From contig NZ_CP019113.1 in assembly GCF_001888805.2 (NCBI RefSeq), forward strand, positions 2,046,001-2,110,000: 64,000 bases of DNA, in the 5' to 3' direction. The stretch's first letter is position 1; each line of letters opens with the position of its first letter. The translations under genes were made by a program, and so were the position numbers. The notes under the pieces were generated by a model, which worked only from the letters and a program-made list of their open reading frames with translations, had not been told where the DNA came from and did no database searches. Shown here piece by piece: positions 37,091-46,927 of this stretch. This stretch comes from Enterobacter sp. SA187 (GTDB lineage: Bacteria; Pseudomonadota; Gammaproteobacteria; Enterobacterales; Enterobacteriaceae).

Positions 37091-39544
37091 TCAGGCGGCT
37101 TCGATTTTACGGATATTCTCCGGCGGTGATGACTGCTTTACCGGCTGTGTCGCCAGCGCTTCCGGCTCAAAGTCATCGACGTTGATGCTGCGTAAGCGGC
37201 TCTCTTCGGCTTTTGTCAGGATCGCGGCTTCTTCAGCGGTAATGATGCCTTTCGCCAGCGCATCACGCGCCAGTTCATCCAGACGGGTAAACGGCAGATT
37301 ACGGCCCGCTTCCTTACAGATGCGCTGGTGGACAGGGTCCGCGGCCATCACGTCCAGCAGCGCCTCTTCCAGCAGACCAATCGGGTTGTACTCGCTCGGC
37401 GTCAGATACTGACCGCGACCAATACGCGACCGGGTGGCGCTCGGCGTTTGCAGGATCTTCGCCACTTTATGATCCAGTTTGTCCGACGGAGCAAGGTAGT
37501 GGCGGCCAGTCGGGAAGATCACGGCTCTCATTAATCCGGCGACCGCGCGGTTCGGGAAGTTAGCCAGCAGATCGTCAATCGCCTGTTCAGCTTTATAAAT
37601 CGCATCCTGCACGCCCCAGTGCACCAGCGGCAGATCCGCTTCGTGACGCCCTTCATCGTCATAACGTTTCAGGGTCGCAGAGGCGAGGAACACCTGGCTT
37701 AATACATCGCCCAGACGCGCGGAGATACGTTCGCGGCGTTTCAGACTGCCACCCAGCACCGCCATGGAAATATCGGACAGCAGGGCGAGGTTAGCGCTCA
37801 GGCGATTAAGGTGCTGATAATAACGTTTTGTCGCATCATGGGCCGGCGAACGGCTGGTCAGGCCGCGCGTCAGGCCGAGCCAGAAGCTGCGCACCATGTT
37901 GCTGCCGACGTGCCCGATATGTTTGAACAGCAGTTTATCAAAGGCATTCAAATCATTTTTCTGCGCGGCGTTCATCTCATCCAGCACATACGGATGGCAG
38001 CGGATCGCGCCCTGACCGAAAATCATCATCGTACGGGTCAGGATATTCGCCCCTTCCACGGTAATGGCGATAGGGGAGCCCTGATAGGCGCGCGCCAGGA
38101 AGTTGCCTTCGCCCAGCATAATGCCTTTACCGCCTGCGATATCCATGGCGTCAATGATTGACTGCTGACCGCGATGGGTACAGTGGTATTTCACAATGGC
38201 TGACAGCACGGCCGGTTTTTCACCGAGCATAATGCCGTAGGTGATGAGCGATGCTGCCGCGTCCATCACATAGGCGTTACCGCCAATACGTGCCAGCGGC
38301 TCTTCAATACCTTCCATTTTGCCGATCGCTACTTTGAACTGGCGACGGATATGGGCATAAGCGCCGATGCCCATCGCCACCGATTTCAGACCACCGGTAG
38401 AGTTGGACGGCAGCGTGATACCGCGACCCACCGACAGACATTCCACCAGCATACGCCAGCCCTGACCGGCCATTTTCGGACCGCCGATAATGTAATCAAT
38501 AGGCACGAAAATATCGTCGCCGCGGGTCGGGCCGTTCTGGAACGGCACGTTCAGCGGGAAGTGACGGCGGCCAATTTCCACGCCCGGCGTGTTGGTGGGG
38601 ATTAACGCACAGGTAATGCCCAGATCCACTTCACCGCCGAGCAGTTTTTCCGGATCCGAGAGTTTAAACGCCAGACCCAGTACGGTGGCGATAGGGGCGA
38701 GGGTAATGTAGCGTTTGTTCCAGGTCAGGCGCATACCGAGCACCTGCTCCCCCTGCCAGTCACCCATACAGACGATACCGGTATCCGGGATCGCGCCCGC
38801 ATCTGAACCCGCTTCCGGGCTGGTCAGGGCAAAGCAGGGGATCTCCTGCCCGCGCGCCAGGCGCGGCAAATAGTGATTTTTTTGCTCATCGGTACCGTAG
38901 TGCTGCAACAACTCCCCCGGACCTAATGAGTTAGGCACGCCGACGGTGATCGCCAGAATACCGGAAACGCCGGACAGTTTTTGCAGCACGCGGGACTGCG
39001 CATAGGCGGAGAATTCCAGGCCGCCGTACTCTTTTTTGATGATCATCGCAAAGAAACGGTGCTCTTTCAGGAACGCCCACAGTTCCGGCGGCAAATCCGC
39101 CATCTCATGGGTGATCTGGAAGTCGTTCGCCATGCGGCAGGCTTCTTCCACCGGCCCGTCAATAAACGCCTGCTCTTCAGCGGTCAGACGAGGCTGCGGA
39201 TAGTTATGCAGCTTTTTCCAGTCAGGATTACCCTGGAACAGATCGCCTTCCCACCAGGTGGTACCTGCATCAATCGCCTCTTTTTCCGTGCGCGACATCG
39301 GCGGCATCACTTTGCGGAAGCTGCGGAAGGCCGGTGCCGACATCATGGACTTGCGCATGGATGGCACATTGAACGGCACCAGTATGATCGCCAGCGGCAA
39401 CAGCACCCAGATGGACCATAACCCCGTCAGGCCCAGCAAGGCGGTCCACGCCAGCAGAATAACGCTACTTAATACCAGACTGACACGGTGATAAAACAGC
39501 ACGCCGAGCAGCGCCACGGTTGCGAGGATACTCAAAATCATCAT
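37091..39544 (-). CDS. fadE: Acyl-CoA dehydrogenase FadE
   Basis: FadE catalyses the first step of the beta-oxidation cycle, oxidising acyl-CoA to trans-2-enoyl-CoA with FAD. The 817-residue protein (E. coli 814) has two N-terminal hydrophobic segments (about 4-60) that anchor it to the inner membrane. An acyl-CoA dehydrogenase core follows (CFALTSPEAGSDAG near residue 240 and ITVEGANILTRTM near 495), then the long C-terminal domain typical of FadE. A FadR site overlaps its leader. Confidence 0.97.
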   Translation of the reverse strand: MMILSILATVALLGVLFYHRVSLVLSSVILLAWTALLGLTGLWSIWVLLPLAIILVPFNVPSMRKSMMSAPAFRSFRKVMPPMSRTEKEAIDAGTTWWEGDLFQGNPDWKKLHNYPQPRLTAEEQAFIDGPVEEACRMANDFQITHEMADLPPELWAFLKEHRFFAMIIKKEYGGLEFSAYAQSRVLQKLSGVSGILAITVGVPNSLGPGELLQHYGTDEQKNHYLPRLARGQEIPCFALTSPEAGSDAGAIPDTGIVCMGDWQGEQVLGMRLTWNKRYITLAPIATVLGLAFKLSDPEKLLGGEVDLGITCALIPTNTPGVEIGRRHFPLNVPFQNGPTRGDDIFVPIDYIIGGPKMAGQGWRMLVECLSVGRGITLPSNSTGGLKSVAMGIGAYAHIRRQFKVAIGKMEGIEEPLARIGGNAYVMDAAASLITYGIMLGEKPAVLSAIVKYHCTHRGQQSIIDAMDIAGGKGIMLGEGNFLARAYQGSPIAITVEGANILTRTMMIFGQGAIRCHPYVLDEMNAAQKNDLNAFDKLLFKHIGHVGSNMVRSFWLGLTRGLTSRSPAHDATKRYYQHLNRLSANLALLSDISMAVLGGSLKRRERISARLGDVLSQVFLASATLKRYDDEGRHEADLPLVHWGVQDAIYKAEQAIDDLLANFPNRAVAGLMRAVIFPTGRHYLAPSDKLDHKVAKILQTPSATRSRIGRGQYLTPSEYNPIGLLEEALLDVMAADPVHQRICKEAGRNLPFTRLDELARDALAKGIITAEEAAILTKAEESRLRSINVDDFEPEALATQPVKQSSPPENIRKIEAA

Positions 39545-39566
39545 AGAAAATTGCTCCCTGTCTTGT

Positions 39567-39583
39567 AGGAGGTCTGACCACTT
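39567..39583 (-). promoter_or_regulatory. FadR operator of fadE
   Basis: The minus strand reads AAGTGGTCAGACCTCCT, close to the FadR consensus with the TGGTCNGACC core. It lies 23-39 bases upstream of the fadE ATG. This fits repression of fadE by FadR and release by long-chain acyl-CoA. Confidence 0.82.
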
Positions 39584-39783
39584 GTGATGTTATGGTTGTA
39601 GTGGATGTCATTTTATTTAGCAATGTGTTTACAAGATAATTACAACCTGGTTCACATTGTTAGGGCAGGGAAGCGCACGAAAACCGAAAAGGCCCGGTGA
39701 TATGTCAGGCTTATACTTCTCGCCCGAAACGCTATCCGGTACACTGCGACGAGTTAACCTCATCCATTTTTAAGGATACCCTC

Positions 39784-40365
39784 ATGTACCAGGATCTGAT
39801 TCGTAACGAACTGAACGAAGCGGCGGAAACGCTGGCCAATTTTCTGAAAGATGAAGCCAATATCCACGCCATTCAGCGCGCGGCGGTACTGCTGGCAGAC
39901 AGTTTCAAAGCGGGCGGTAAGGTACTTTCCTGCGGTAATGGCGGTTCACATTGCGATGCCATGCATTTTGCCGAGGAGCTGACCGGTCGTTATCGTGAAA
40001 ACCGTCCTGGCTATCCGGCAATCGCTATTTCTGATGTCAGCCATATTTCCTGCGTCAGCAATGATTTCGGTTACGATTATGTTTTCTCGCGTTACGTGGA
40101 AGCCGTGGGCCGTGAAGGCGACGTGCTGCTGGGGATCTCCACCTCCGGTAATTCCGGCAATGTGATCAAAGCTATTGCCGCTGCGCGTGAAAAGGGCATG
40201 AAGGTGATCACCCTGACCGGTAAAGACGGCGGCAAAATGGCCGGTTCTGCGGATATTGAAATCCGGGTGCCGCATTTCGGTTATGCTGATCGTATTCAGG
40301 AAATCCATATCAAAGTGATCCATATCCTGATCCAGTTAATCGAAAAAGAGATGGTTAAAGCATAA
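39784..40365 (+). CDS. gmhA: Sedoheptulose 7-phosphate isomerase
   Basis: GmhA (LpcA) converts sedoheptulose 7-phosphate to D-glycero-D-manno-heptose 7-phosphate, the first step toward LPS heptose. The 193-residue SIS-domain protein has GGKVLSCGNGGSHCDAMHF (about 46-64) and GISTSGNSGNV (about 118-128). The start is the ATG after aaggataccctc, giving MYQDLIRNELNEA; a longer upstream frame enters the fadE leader. gmhB, the next pathway step but one, is at 6.9 kb. Confidence 0.97.
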   Translation: MYQDLIRNELNEAAETLANFLKDEANIHAIQRAAVLLADSFKAGGKVLSCGNGGSHCDAMHFAEELTGRYRENRPGYPAIAISDVSHISCVSNDFGYDYVFSRYVEAVGREGDVLLGISTSGNSGNVIKAIAAAREKGMKVITLTGKDGGKMAGSADIEIRVPHFGYADRIQEIHIKVIHILIQLIEKEMVKA

Positions 40366-40410
40366 CTCTCATCGGGGGCAGACGCCCCCGAAGCGTGGTG
40401 GAGGTGTTGT

Positions 40411-41178
40411 ATGTGCGAACTGCTCGGGATGAGCGCCAATGTGCCTACCGATATTTGCTTCAGCTTTACCGGGCTTGTACAGCGCGGAGGCGGCACCGGG
40501 CCGCATAAAGACGGCTGGGGTATTACCTTTTACGAAGGCAAAGGCTGTCGCACGTTCAAAGATCCACAGCCCAGCTATAACTCGCCGATAGCAAAGCTGG
40601 TACAGGATTATCCCATCAAATCCTGCTCCGTTATCGCCCATATTCGCCAGGCAAACCGTGGCGAAGTGGCGCTGGAAAACACCCATCCTTTCACCCGTGA
40701 ACTCTGGGGTCGCAACTGGACCTACGCCCACAATGGCCAGCTGACCGGCTATAAATCGCTGGAAACCGGCAACTTCCGCCCGGTAGGGGAAACCGACAGC
40801 GAAAAAGCCTTTTGCTGGTTGCTGCATAAATTAACTGCGCGCTATCCGCGTACGCCAGGCAATATGGCGGCGGTGTTCAAATACATCGGGACGCTGGCGG
40901 AAGAGTTGCGTGAGAAGGGCGTGTTTAACATGCTGCTGTCGGACGGGCGCTACGTGATGGCCTACTGCTCGACTAATCTGTTCTGGATCACAAGGCGCGC
41001 GCCCTTTGGCGTGGCGACGCTGCTGGATCAGGACGTGGAGATCGACTTCCAGAAAGAAACCACACCGAATGATGTGGTTACTGTTATCGCCACTCAGCCG
41101 TTAACCGGCAATGAAACCTGGCACAAAATCATGCCAGGTGAGTGGGTCTTATTTTGCCTCGGGGAGCGTGTAGTTTGA
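40411..41178 (+). CDS. yafJ: Class II glutamine amidotransferase-like protein YafJ
   Basis: A 255-residue type II (Ntn) amidotransferase, the same length as E. coli YafJ. The nucleophile is Cys2 (MCELLGMSANVPTD), exposed after Met removal. Conserved glutamine-binding segments are RGGGTGPHKDGWG, HIRQANRG and NTHPFTRE. The acceptor substrate is unknown; related proteins act on glutamylated metabolites. The 3' end overlaps the convergent yafK gene by 30 bases. Confidence 0.93.
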   Translation: MCELLGMSANVPTDICFSFTGLVQRGGGTGPHKDGWGITFYEGKGCRTFKDPQPSYNSPIAKLVQDYPIKSCSVIAHIRQANRGEVALENTHPFTRELWGRNWTYAHNGQLTGYKSLETGNFRPVGETDSEKAFCWLLHKLTARYPRTPGNMAAVFKYIGTLAEELREKGVFNMLLSDGRYVMAYCSTNLFWITRRAPFGVATLLDQDVEIDFQKETTPNDVVTVIATQPLTGNETWHKIMPGEWVLFCLGERVV

Positions 41179-41889
41179 CGCCAGCTGAGGCTGCACTGCG
41201 CCTTTAGCAATCGGCTTGCTCACCACATAACGCCCGTCCACCACCGACACAACAGGCGGCTGATGGGTGCTGGCGAAATAGTCATATCCCGGCTTCAGCT
41301 GCTTCCAGAAATCGGCATAGTAAGAGTATTTATGACGCGCCATATTGGCGTCGGTCATGCGGAACGGGTAAATGCTCACCTGCACGCTTTGCTGACCAAA
41401 AATCAGCGCGCCGGTCACAAACTGGAAGATCTCATCAATGCCGGAATCGGTCATCGCATAGCAGCCGACAGAGACACAGGCGCCATGGATCATCAGGTAT
41501 TTGCCTTCATAACCGTGAGCACGGTCGTAGGCGTTCGGGAAACCGATATTGATGGCTTTATAGAAGCGGCTGTCCGGCTTCAGCTGGCTGCGCTGAACGT
41601 TATAAAAGCCTTCCGGACTTTTGAAATCGCCCTGACGCTGTTTCGGCCCCAGTCCGCCTGAATAGTTACAGATCTTATAACTATCAAGAAGCTGATACTG
41701 CTCGCCCATTTTGACGTAGAGATCAAGGGTGCGTTCTTCTTTGAAGATCTGGATGTAAACCGGCGACCCCATTAACTGCTGCTTGTACTCTTTGCTGACC
41801 GGCGTGGTTGAACTGTTGCTGCTAAGCAGCCCGGCAAACGAGACGCACGGGATCAAAAGCATCGCAAGAAATAATGCGATTTTGCGCAT
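41149..41889 (-). CDS. dpaA: Peptidoglycan meso-DAP amidase DpaA (YafK, YkuD fold)
   Basis: DpaA (YafK, formerly LdtF) uses an L,D-transpeptidase fold to release Braun lipoprotein from peptidoglycan. The 246-residue protein has a signal peptide (MRKIALFLAMLLIPCVSFA, about 1-19). The catalytic YkuD motif HGACVSVGCYAMTD is at about residues 135-148, with Cys143 the nucleophile. Length matches E. coli. It converges on yafJ with a 30-base coding overlap. Confidence 0.94.
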   Translation of the reverse strand: MRKIALFLAMLLIPCVSFAGLLSSNSSTTPVSKEYKQQLMGSPVYIQIFKEERTLDLYVKMGEQYQLLDSYKICNYSGGLGPKQRQGDFKSPEGFYNVQRSQLKPDSRFYKAINIGFPNAYDRAHGYEGKYLMIHGACVSVGCYAMTDSGIDEIFQFVTGALIFGQQSVQVSIYPFRMTDANMARHKYSYYADFWKQLKPGYDYFASTHQPPVVSVVDGRYVVSKPIAKGAVQPQLASNYTLPEAK

Positions 41890-42107
41890 ACTGCTGGTTC
41901 CTTGATAAAACGTAATTCACATTGCCAGGACGGCAAAAGGGATCCGAAATCAGACTAATCTGTGTCAGGAGCGCTCACATTAGCACCCCGGTAGTTTTTC
42001 GCAAGTCCGGATAAGCGCGTTTACACTATGTTTAATTGCGCCATTGCCGTTGATTATCCCATTGCTCACAAAATCATTACAACTGCTTCTCATAAACGGC
42101 AGTAAGG

Positions 42108-42123
42108 CTGTATACTTATCCAG
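42108..42123 (+). promoter_or_regulatory. LexA (SOS) box of dinB
   Basis: The 16-base sequence CTGTATACTTATCCAG fits the CTGT-N8-ACAG pattern with one mismatch in the right arm. It lies 19 bases before the dinB ATG. This marks dinB as SOS-regulated here, as in E. coli. Confidence 0.88.
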
Positions 42124-42141
42124 TATGGGTGAGGGTCTGCG

Positions 42142-43197
42142 ATGCGTAAAATAATACACGTTGATATGGACTGCTTTTTCGCAGCAGTGGAAATGCGCGA
42201 CAACCCCGCGCTGCGTGATATTCCCCTCGCCATCGGCGGCAGCCGGGAAAGACGCGGCGTGATCAGCACAGCCAACTATCCGGCGCGCAAATTTGGCGTG
42301 CGCAGCGCCATGCCCACGGCGATGGCCCTGAAGCTCTGCCCGCATCTCACTCTGTTACCCGGTCGTTTTGATGCCTATAAAGAAGCTTCCGCGCATATCC
42401 GGGAGATTTTTGCCCGTTACACTTCGCACGTTGAACCCCTTTCCCTTGATGAAGCCTATCTGGATGTCACCGACAGCGTGCACTGTCAGGGCTCGGCCAC
42501 GCTGATGGCCCGGCAGATCCGCCAGGCCATTTTTGATGAACTTCAGCTCACTGCCTCGGCTGGCATTGCGCCGGTAAAGTTTCTGGCGAAAATTGCCTCC
42601 GATCTTAACAAGCCCAACGGTCAGTACGTCATCACCCCGAACGAGGTGTCGCAGTTTCTGCGCACGTTACCCTTATCGAAAATTCCCGGCGTCGGCAAAG
42701 TGTCGGCGGCGAAGCTGGAAAAGCTGGGATTGCGCACCTGCGAAGACGTACAGCGCGCCGATCTCGCTATGCTGCTCAAGCGCTTTGGCAAATTTGGCCG
42801 CGTGCTGTGGGAGCGCAGCCAGGGGATCGACGAGCGGGAGATCACCAGCGAGCGGTTACGCAAATCGGTCGGCGTGGAGCGCACGCTGGCAGACGATATT
42901 CATGAGTGGTCAGAATGCGAAGCGCAAATTGATTTTCTTTATGACGAGCTAGAACGGCGGCTGGCAAAGGTTAAACCGGATCTGCGCATTGCCCGTCAGG
43001 GGGTGAAGTTAAAATTCAATGATTTTCAGCTCACCACCCAGGAGCACGTCTGGCCGCGCTTAAACAAAGCCGATTTGCTCGCCATCGCCAGAAAAACCTG
43101 GGATGAACGGCGGGGAGGGCGGGGCGTCAGGCTGGTGGGGCTGCACGTTACGCTGCTCGATCCACAGCTGGAGCGGCAACTGGTGCTGGGGCTTTAA
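42142..43197 (+). CDS. dinB: DNA polymerase IV (Y family)
   Basis: DinB performs translesion synthesis. The 351-residue protein equals E. coli in length. Catalytic carboxylates are in MRKIIHVDMDCFF (Asp8) and SLDEAYLDV (Asp103/Glu104). A helix-hairpin-helix (KIPGVGKVSAAKLEKLG) is near residue 180, and the C-terminal beta-clamp motif is QLVLGL. A LexA box precedes it. The yafN-yafO-yafP genes that follow dinB in E. coli are absent; a BIME and then pepD come next. Confidence 0.97.
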   Translation: MRKIIHVDMDCFFAAVEMRDNPALRDIPLAIGGSRERRGVISTANYPARKFGVRSAMPTAMALKLCPHLTLLPGRFDAYKEASAHIREIFARYTSHVEPLSLDEAYLDVTDSVHCQGSATLMARQIRQAIFDELQLTASAGIAPVKFLAKIASDLNKPNGQYVITPNEVSQFLRTLPLSKIPGVGKVSAAKLEKLGLRTCEDVQRADLAMLLKRFGKFGRVLWERSQGIDEREITSERLRKSVGVERTLADDIHEWSECEAQIDFLYDELERRLAKVKPDLRIARQGVKLKFNDFQLTTQEHVWPRLNKADLLAIARKTWDERRGGRGVRLVGLHVTLLDPQLERQLVLGL

Positions 43198-43205
43198 TTG
43201 GGGGA

Positions 43206-43323
43206 AACGTGCCGGGTGGCGCTGCGCTTACCCGGCCTACAGTGTTCATGCAGGCCCGGCAATCCCGTACAACATTGCACGGGCGAGCTGTTGTAGGCCC
43301 GGCAAGCGAAGCGCCGCCGGGCG
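43206..43323. repeat. BIME of three REP-like units
   Basis: Three GC-rich units (gccgggtggcgctgcgctta, a central caggcccggcaa and gtaggcccggcaagcg...gccgccgggc) alternate in orientation between dinB and pepD. They resemble the element at 1.03 kb. Such repeats can stabilise mRNA ends or bind gyrase. Confidence 0.8.
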
Positions 43324-43336
43324 TTTATCACAAAGC

Positions 43337-44797
43337 TTACGACTTAGCCGGGATCGCCTTCAGCAGTTCAGTGAGCAGCGTCCAGTACTGGCCCACGCTT
43401 TCAATATGCACCTGCTCATCCGGCGAGTGAGGCCCGGTTATGGTAGGCCCGATAGAAACCATATCCATATCCGGATATGGTTTTTTGAACAGACCACATT
43501 CCAGACCCGCATGGATCACCTGAATGTTCGGCGTTTTATCAAACAGACGCTGATAGGTTTCGCGTACCAGCGCCATCACCGGTGAACTGGCGTCCGGCTG
43601 CCAGCCTGGGTAGCTGCCTTTGGCGGAGGTTTTCGCGCCAGCCAGCGTCCCGAGGGATTCCAGCATGCTGACCACATACTCTTTACCGCTGTCGATCAGC
43701 GAACGGATCAGACAGATGATCTCTGCGCTGTCGTCCTGCATGGTCACCACGCCAACGTTCAGCGAGGTTTCCACCACGCCTTTTGCCACGTCGGAATTGC
43801 GGATCACGCCGTTCGGGGTGGCATTCAGCAACTGCACGAACGCATCGCGAGACTGACTGGTCAGCGCCGCTTTATCCGTGGTGGTCGCTTCCAGAACCAC
43901 GTTCAGGTTCTTCTCTTTCGCTTCCAGCTCGTTTTTCAGAATGTCGAGGTAAGTGCTCGCCAGGGTTTTCAGCTCATCAGCTTTGTCAGCAGACACGGCT
44001 ACGGTGGCGAAAGCTTCACGCGGAATGGCGTTACGCAGCGTACCGCCGTTGAAATCCACCAGACGCAGATCCAGCGCTTTCGCGTGACCGGCCAGGAAGC
44101 GGGCCAGCAGTTTGTTGGCGTTGCCCAGGCCGAGGTGAATATCGCCGCCGGAGTGACCGCCTTTCAGGCCTTTCAGCGTCAGCTTAAAGGTCTGGAAACC
44201 CGCCGGGATGGCTTCACGGGACAGCGGCAGGGTGGAGATAAAATCAATCCCGCCCGCGCAGCCCATGTAGATCTCACCCTCTTCTTCAGAGTCGGTGTTG
44301 ATCAGAATGTCTGCCTGTAGCCAGTTGGCCTGCAAACCAAAGGCGCCGTCCATACCGGCTTCTTCGGTCATGGTCAGCAGCACTTCCAGCGGGCCGTGCG
44401 CCACGCTGTCGTCTGCCAGCACAGCCAGCGCAGAGGCCATGCCAATACCGTTATCCGCGCCCAGCGTGGTGCCGCGTGCTTTTACCCATTCGCCATCAAT
44501 ATAAGGCTGGATGGGATCTTTGGTGAAGTCATGCACGGTGTCGTTGTTTTTCTGCGGCACCATATCGAGGTGCGCCTGAAGGACGACCGCCTTACGGTTT
44601 TCCATACCGGCAGTAGCCGGTTTGCGGATCAGGATGTTACCGACGCTGTCGCGCTCAGCAAACAGGCCTTTCTCCTGCGCCCAGCCCATAATGTGCGCGG
44701 CCAGTTGTTCTTCATGATAAGACGGATGCGGAATGGAACAGATTTTGGCAAAAATATCCCACAGCGGCTGTGGAGATAATTGAGACAGTTCAGACAC
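43337..44797 (-). CDS. pepD: Aminoacyl-histidine dipeptidase (peptidase D)
   Basis: PepD is a zinc dipeptidase cleaving Xaa-His dipeptides such as carnosine. The 486-residue M20-family protein has metal-ligand segments VVLQAHLDMVPQ, GTTLGADNGIGMA and MTEEAGMDGAFG. The real start is GTG at 44797 (SELSQLSPQPLWD), with AAGGAGACTT seven bases upstream; E. coli pepD also starts with GTG. An apparent longer frame enters the intergenic region. It diverges from gpt. Confidence 0.96.
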   Translation of the reverse strand: MSELSQLSPQPLWDIFAKICSIPHPSYHEEQLAAHIMGWAQEKGLFAERDSVGNILIRKPATAGMENRKAVVLQAHLDMVPQKNNDTVHDFTKDPIQPYIDGEWVKARGTTLGADNGIGMASALAVLADDSVAHGPLEVLLTMTEEAGMDGAFGLQANWLQADILINTDSEEEGEIYMGCAGGIDFISTLPLSREAIPAGFQTFKLTLKGLKGGHSGGDIHLGLGNANKLLARFLAGHAKALDLRLVDFNGGTLRNAIPREAFATVAVSADKADELKTLASTYLDILKNELEAKEKNLNVVLEATTTDKAALTSQSRDAFVQLLNATPNGVIRNSDVAKGVVETSLNVGVVTMQDDSAEIICLIRSLIDSGKEYVVSMLESLGTLAGAKTSAKGSYPGWQPDASSPVMALVRETYQRLFDKTPNIQVIHAGLECGLFKKPYPDMDMVSIGPTITGPHSPDEQVHIESVGQYWTLLTELLKAIPAKS

Positions 44798-45055
44798 GAT
44801 AAGTCTCCTTGACATAGACCTGTAAAAGAAATGTACAGGTTGCAGGGTTAGCAAATAAACACCATGTGCAATGCTTGCGCGATAGGCTGGCAGAATACCA
44901 CTTTATTGGCGGCCTGGTACTGTGGCGCACGTAAAAAGCAGCGCAGGTGCCCCGTAACACTGGTTTTTAGTGCGTCGGATCTCTATAATCTCGCGCAACC
45001 CATTTTCCCCTCGAACACTTTTTAAGCCGTTTTAAAATAGGCTGGGACACTTCAC

Positions 45056-45514
45056 ATGAGCGAAAAATACGTCGTCACCTGGGACATGTTGCAAATTCAC
45101 GCCCGCAAACTGGCCGCGCGCCTGATGCCGTCAGAGCAGTGGAAAGGCATCATTGCCGTTAGTCGTGGTGGTCTGGTGCCGGGCGCACTGCTGGCACGTG
45201 AATTAGGTATTCGCCATGTAGATACCGTATGCATCTCCAGCTACGACCATGACAACCAGCGTGAGCTGACCGTGCTGAAACGCGCGGAAGGCGATGGCGA
45301 AGGTTTCATTGTGATCGACGATCTGGTGGATACCGGCGGTACCGCGGTTGCTATTCGTGAAATGTATCCAAAAGCGCATTTTGTTACTATTTTTGCAAAA
45401 CCGGCTGGTCGTCCGCTGGTAGATGATTATGTAATTGATATTCCGCAGGATACCTGGATTGAACAACCCTGGGATATGGGCGTAGCCTTCGTGCCGCCGA
45501 TCTCTGGCCGTTAA
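45056..45514 (+). CDS. gpt: Xanthine-guanine phosphoribosyltransferase
   Basis: Gpt salvages xanthine and guanine with PRPP. The 152-residue protein has the PRPP-binding motif GFIVIDDLVDTGGTA (about residues 82-96) and the purine-binding end WIEQPWDMGVAFVPP. It is virtually identical in length and pattern to E. coli Gpt. A terminator follows, then frsA. Confidence 0.97.
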   Translation: MSEKYVVTWDMLQIHARKLAARLMPSEQWKGIIAVSRGGLVPGALLARELGIRHVDTVCISSYDHDNQRELTVLKRAEGDGEGFIVIDDLVDTGGTAVAIREMYPKAHFVTIFAKPAGRPLVDDYVIDIPQDTWIEQPWDMGVAFVPPISGR

Positions 45515-45540
45515 TCCCCGCATCTATTATGCCTTTTCAG

Positions 45541-45570
45541 CGCCCGGTTATGCCGGGCGTTGTTCATTTT
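45541..45570 (+). terminator. Terminator after gpt
   Basis: The hairpin CGCCCGG-ttatg-CCGGGCG is followed by a T-rich tract (TTGTTCATTTT), 27 bases after the gpt stop. Confidence 0.8.
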
Positions 45571-45625
45571 AGCGCCCGGCAGGTTACAATAGTCATTAGT
45601 GACGTATTCATGGAGGCTGCGCGCA

Positions 45626-46870
45626 ATGACCCAGGCTAATCTTAGCGAAACCCTGTTTAAACCCCGCTTCAAACACCCTGAGACGTCGACATTAGTCCGC
45701 CGTTTTCAGCATGGCACGCAACCGGCGGTGCAGTCGGCGCTGGATGGCAGAAACATTCCGTGCTGGTATCGCATGAACAACCGTCTGATGTGGATCTGGC
45801 GCGGCGTCGATCCGCGTGAGCTGCTGGACGTGCAGGCGCGCATCGTGATGAGTGAAGCCGAACGCACCGACAACGCCCTTTACGACACCGTGGTGGGCTA
45901 TCGCAACGGCAACTGGATATATGAGTGGGCCACCCAGGCGATGGTCTGGCAGCAAAAAGCCAGCCAGGAAGAAGACGCCGCACTTAGCGGCCGTCACTGG
46001 CTTCATGCCTCTACCCTCTACAGTATTGCCGCCTACCCCCATCTGAAGGGGGACGATCTGGCGGAGCAGGCGCAGGCGCTGGCGAACCGTGCCTATGAAG
46101 AAGCGGCGCGACGGCTGCCGGGCTCTCTGCGCGAGCTGGAGATCCCCATTGCCGGCGGCGCGCCCTTAACGGCGTTTCTGCACATGCCGAAAGGCGACGG
46201 CCCCTTCCCGACGGTGCTGATGTGCGGCGGGCTGGATAGCCTGCAAAGCGACTACTACACCCTTTATGAGCGCTATTTCGCGCCGCAGGGCATCGCCATG
46301 CTGACGCTGGATATGCCTTCGATTGGCTTCTCATCAAAATGGAAGCTGACCCAGGACTCCAGCATCCTCCACCAGCACGTGCTGAAAGCGCTGCCGGATA
46401 TTCCATGGATTGACCATACGCGCGTCGCCGCCTTTGGCTTCCGCTTTGGCGCGAACGTCGCCGTGCGGCTGGCCTATCTGGAATCGCCGCGCCTGAAAGC
46501 GGTGGCCTGCCTGGGGCCGATGGTGCATGCGCTCCTGACCGACAGCGCCCGTCTGAGCACGATACCGGAAATGTATCTTGACGTGCTGGCGAGCCGTCTG
46601 GGGATGCACGATGCCTCGGACGAAGCGCTGCGCGTGGAGCTGAATCGCTATTCGCTGAAAACGCAGGGGCTGCTCGGACGCCGTTGCCCGACGCCGATGC
46701 TGTCCGGCTTCTGGAAGAACGATCCCTTTAGCCCGGAAGAAGAGTCGCGTTTAATCACCTCGTCATCTGCCGATGGCAAGCTGCTGGAGATCCCGCAGAA
46801 ACCGCTGTATCGCAATTTCGACCGTGCGCTGCGGGAAATTACCGACTGGATTAATCATAAATTGCGTTAA
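45626..46870 (+). CDS. frsA: Esterase FrsA (fermentation-respiration switch protein)
   Basis: A 414-residue alpha/beta hydrolase matching E. coli FrsA along its length. The protein was reported to bind unphosphorylated IIA-Glc and to have esterase activity. The core carries LMCGGLDSLQSDYY near residue 200 and FGFRFGANVAVRLAYLES near residue 270. The start at 45626 (MTQANLSETLFKPRF) follows a ggagg site; a longer frame nine residues upstream is not the family start. The promoter probably lies in the short gap after gpt. Confidence 0.95.
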   Translation: MTQANLSETLFKPRFKHPETSTLVRRFQHGTQPAVQSALDGRNIPCWYRMNNRLMWIWRGVDPRELLDVQARIVMSEAERTDNALYDTVVGYRNGNWIYEWATQAMVWQQKASQEEDAALSGRHWLHASTLYSIAAYPHLKGDDLAEQAQALANRAYEEAARRLPGSLRELEIPIAGGAPLTAFLHMPKGDGPFPTVLMCGGLDSLQSDYYTLYERYFAPQGIAMLTLDMPSIGFSSKWKLTQDSSILHQHVLKALPDIPWIDHTRVAAFGFRFGANVAVRLAYLESPRLKAVACLGPMVHALLTDSARLSTIPEMYLDVLASRLGMHDASDEALRVELNRYSLKTQGLLGRRCPTPMLSGFWKNDPFSPEEESRLITSSSADGKLLEIPQKPLYRNFDRALREITDWINHKLR

Positions 46871-46927
46871 TGCATTGCTAATTTATGCCGGTTTGGTAAA
46901 ACAGTGGCTACACATAAGGAGATTGCA

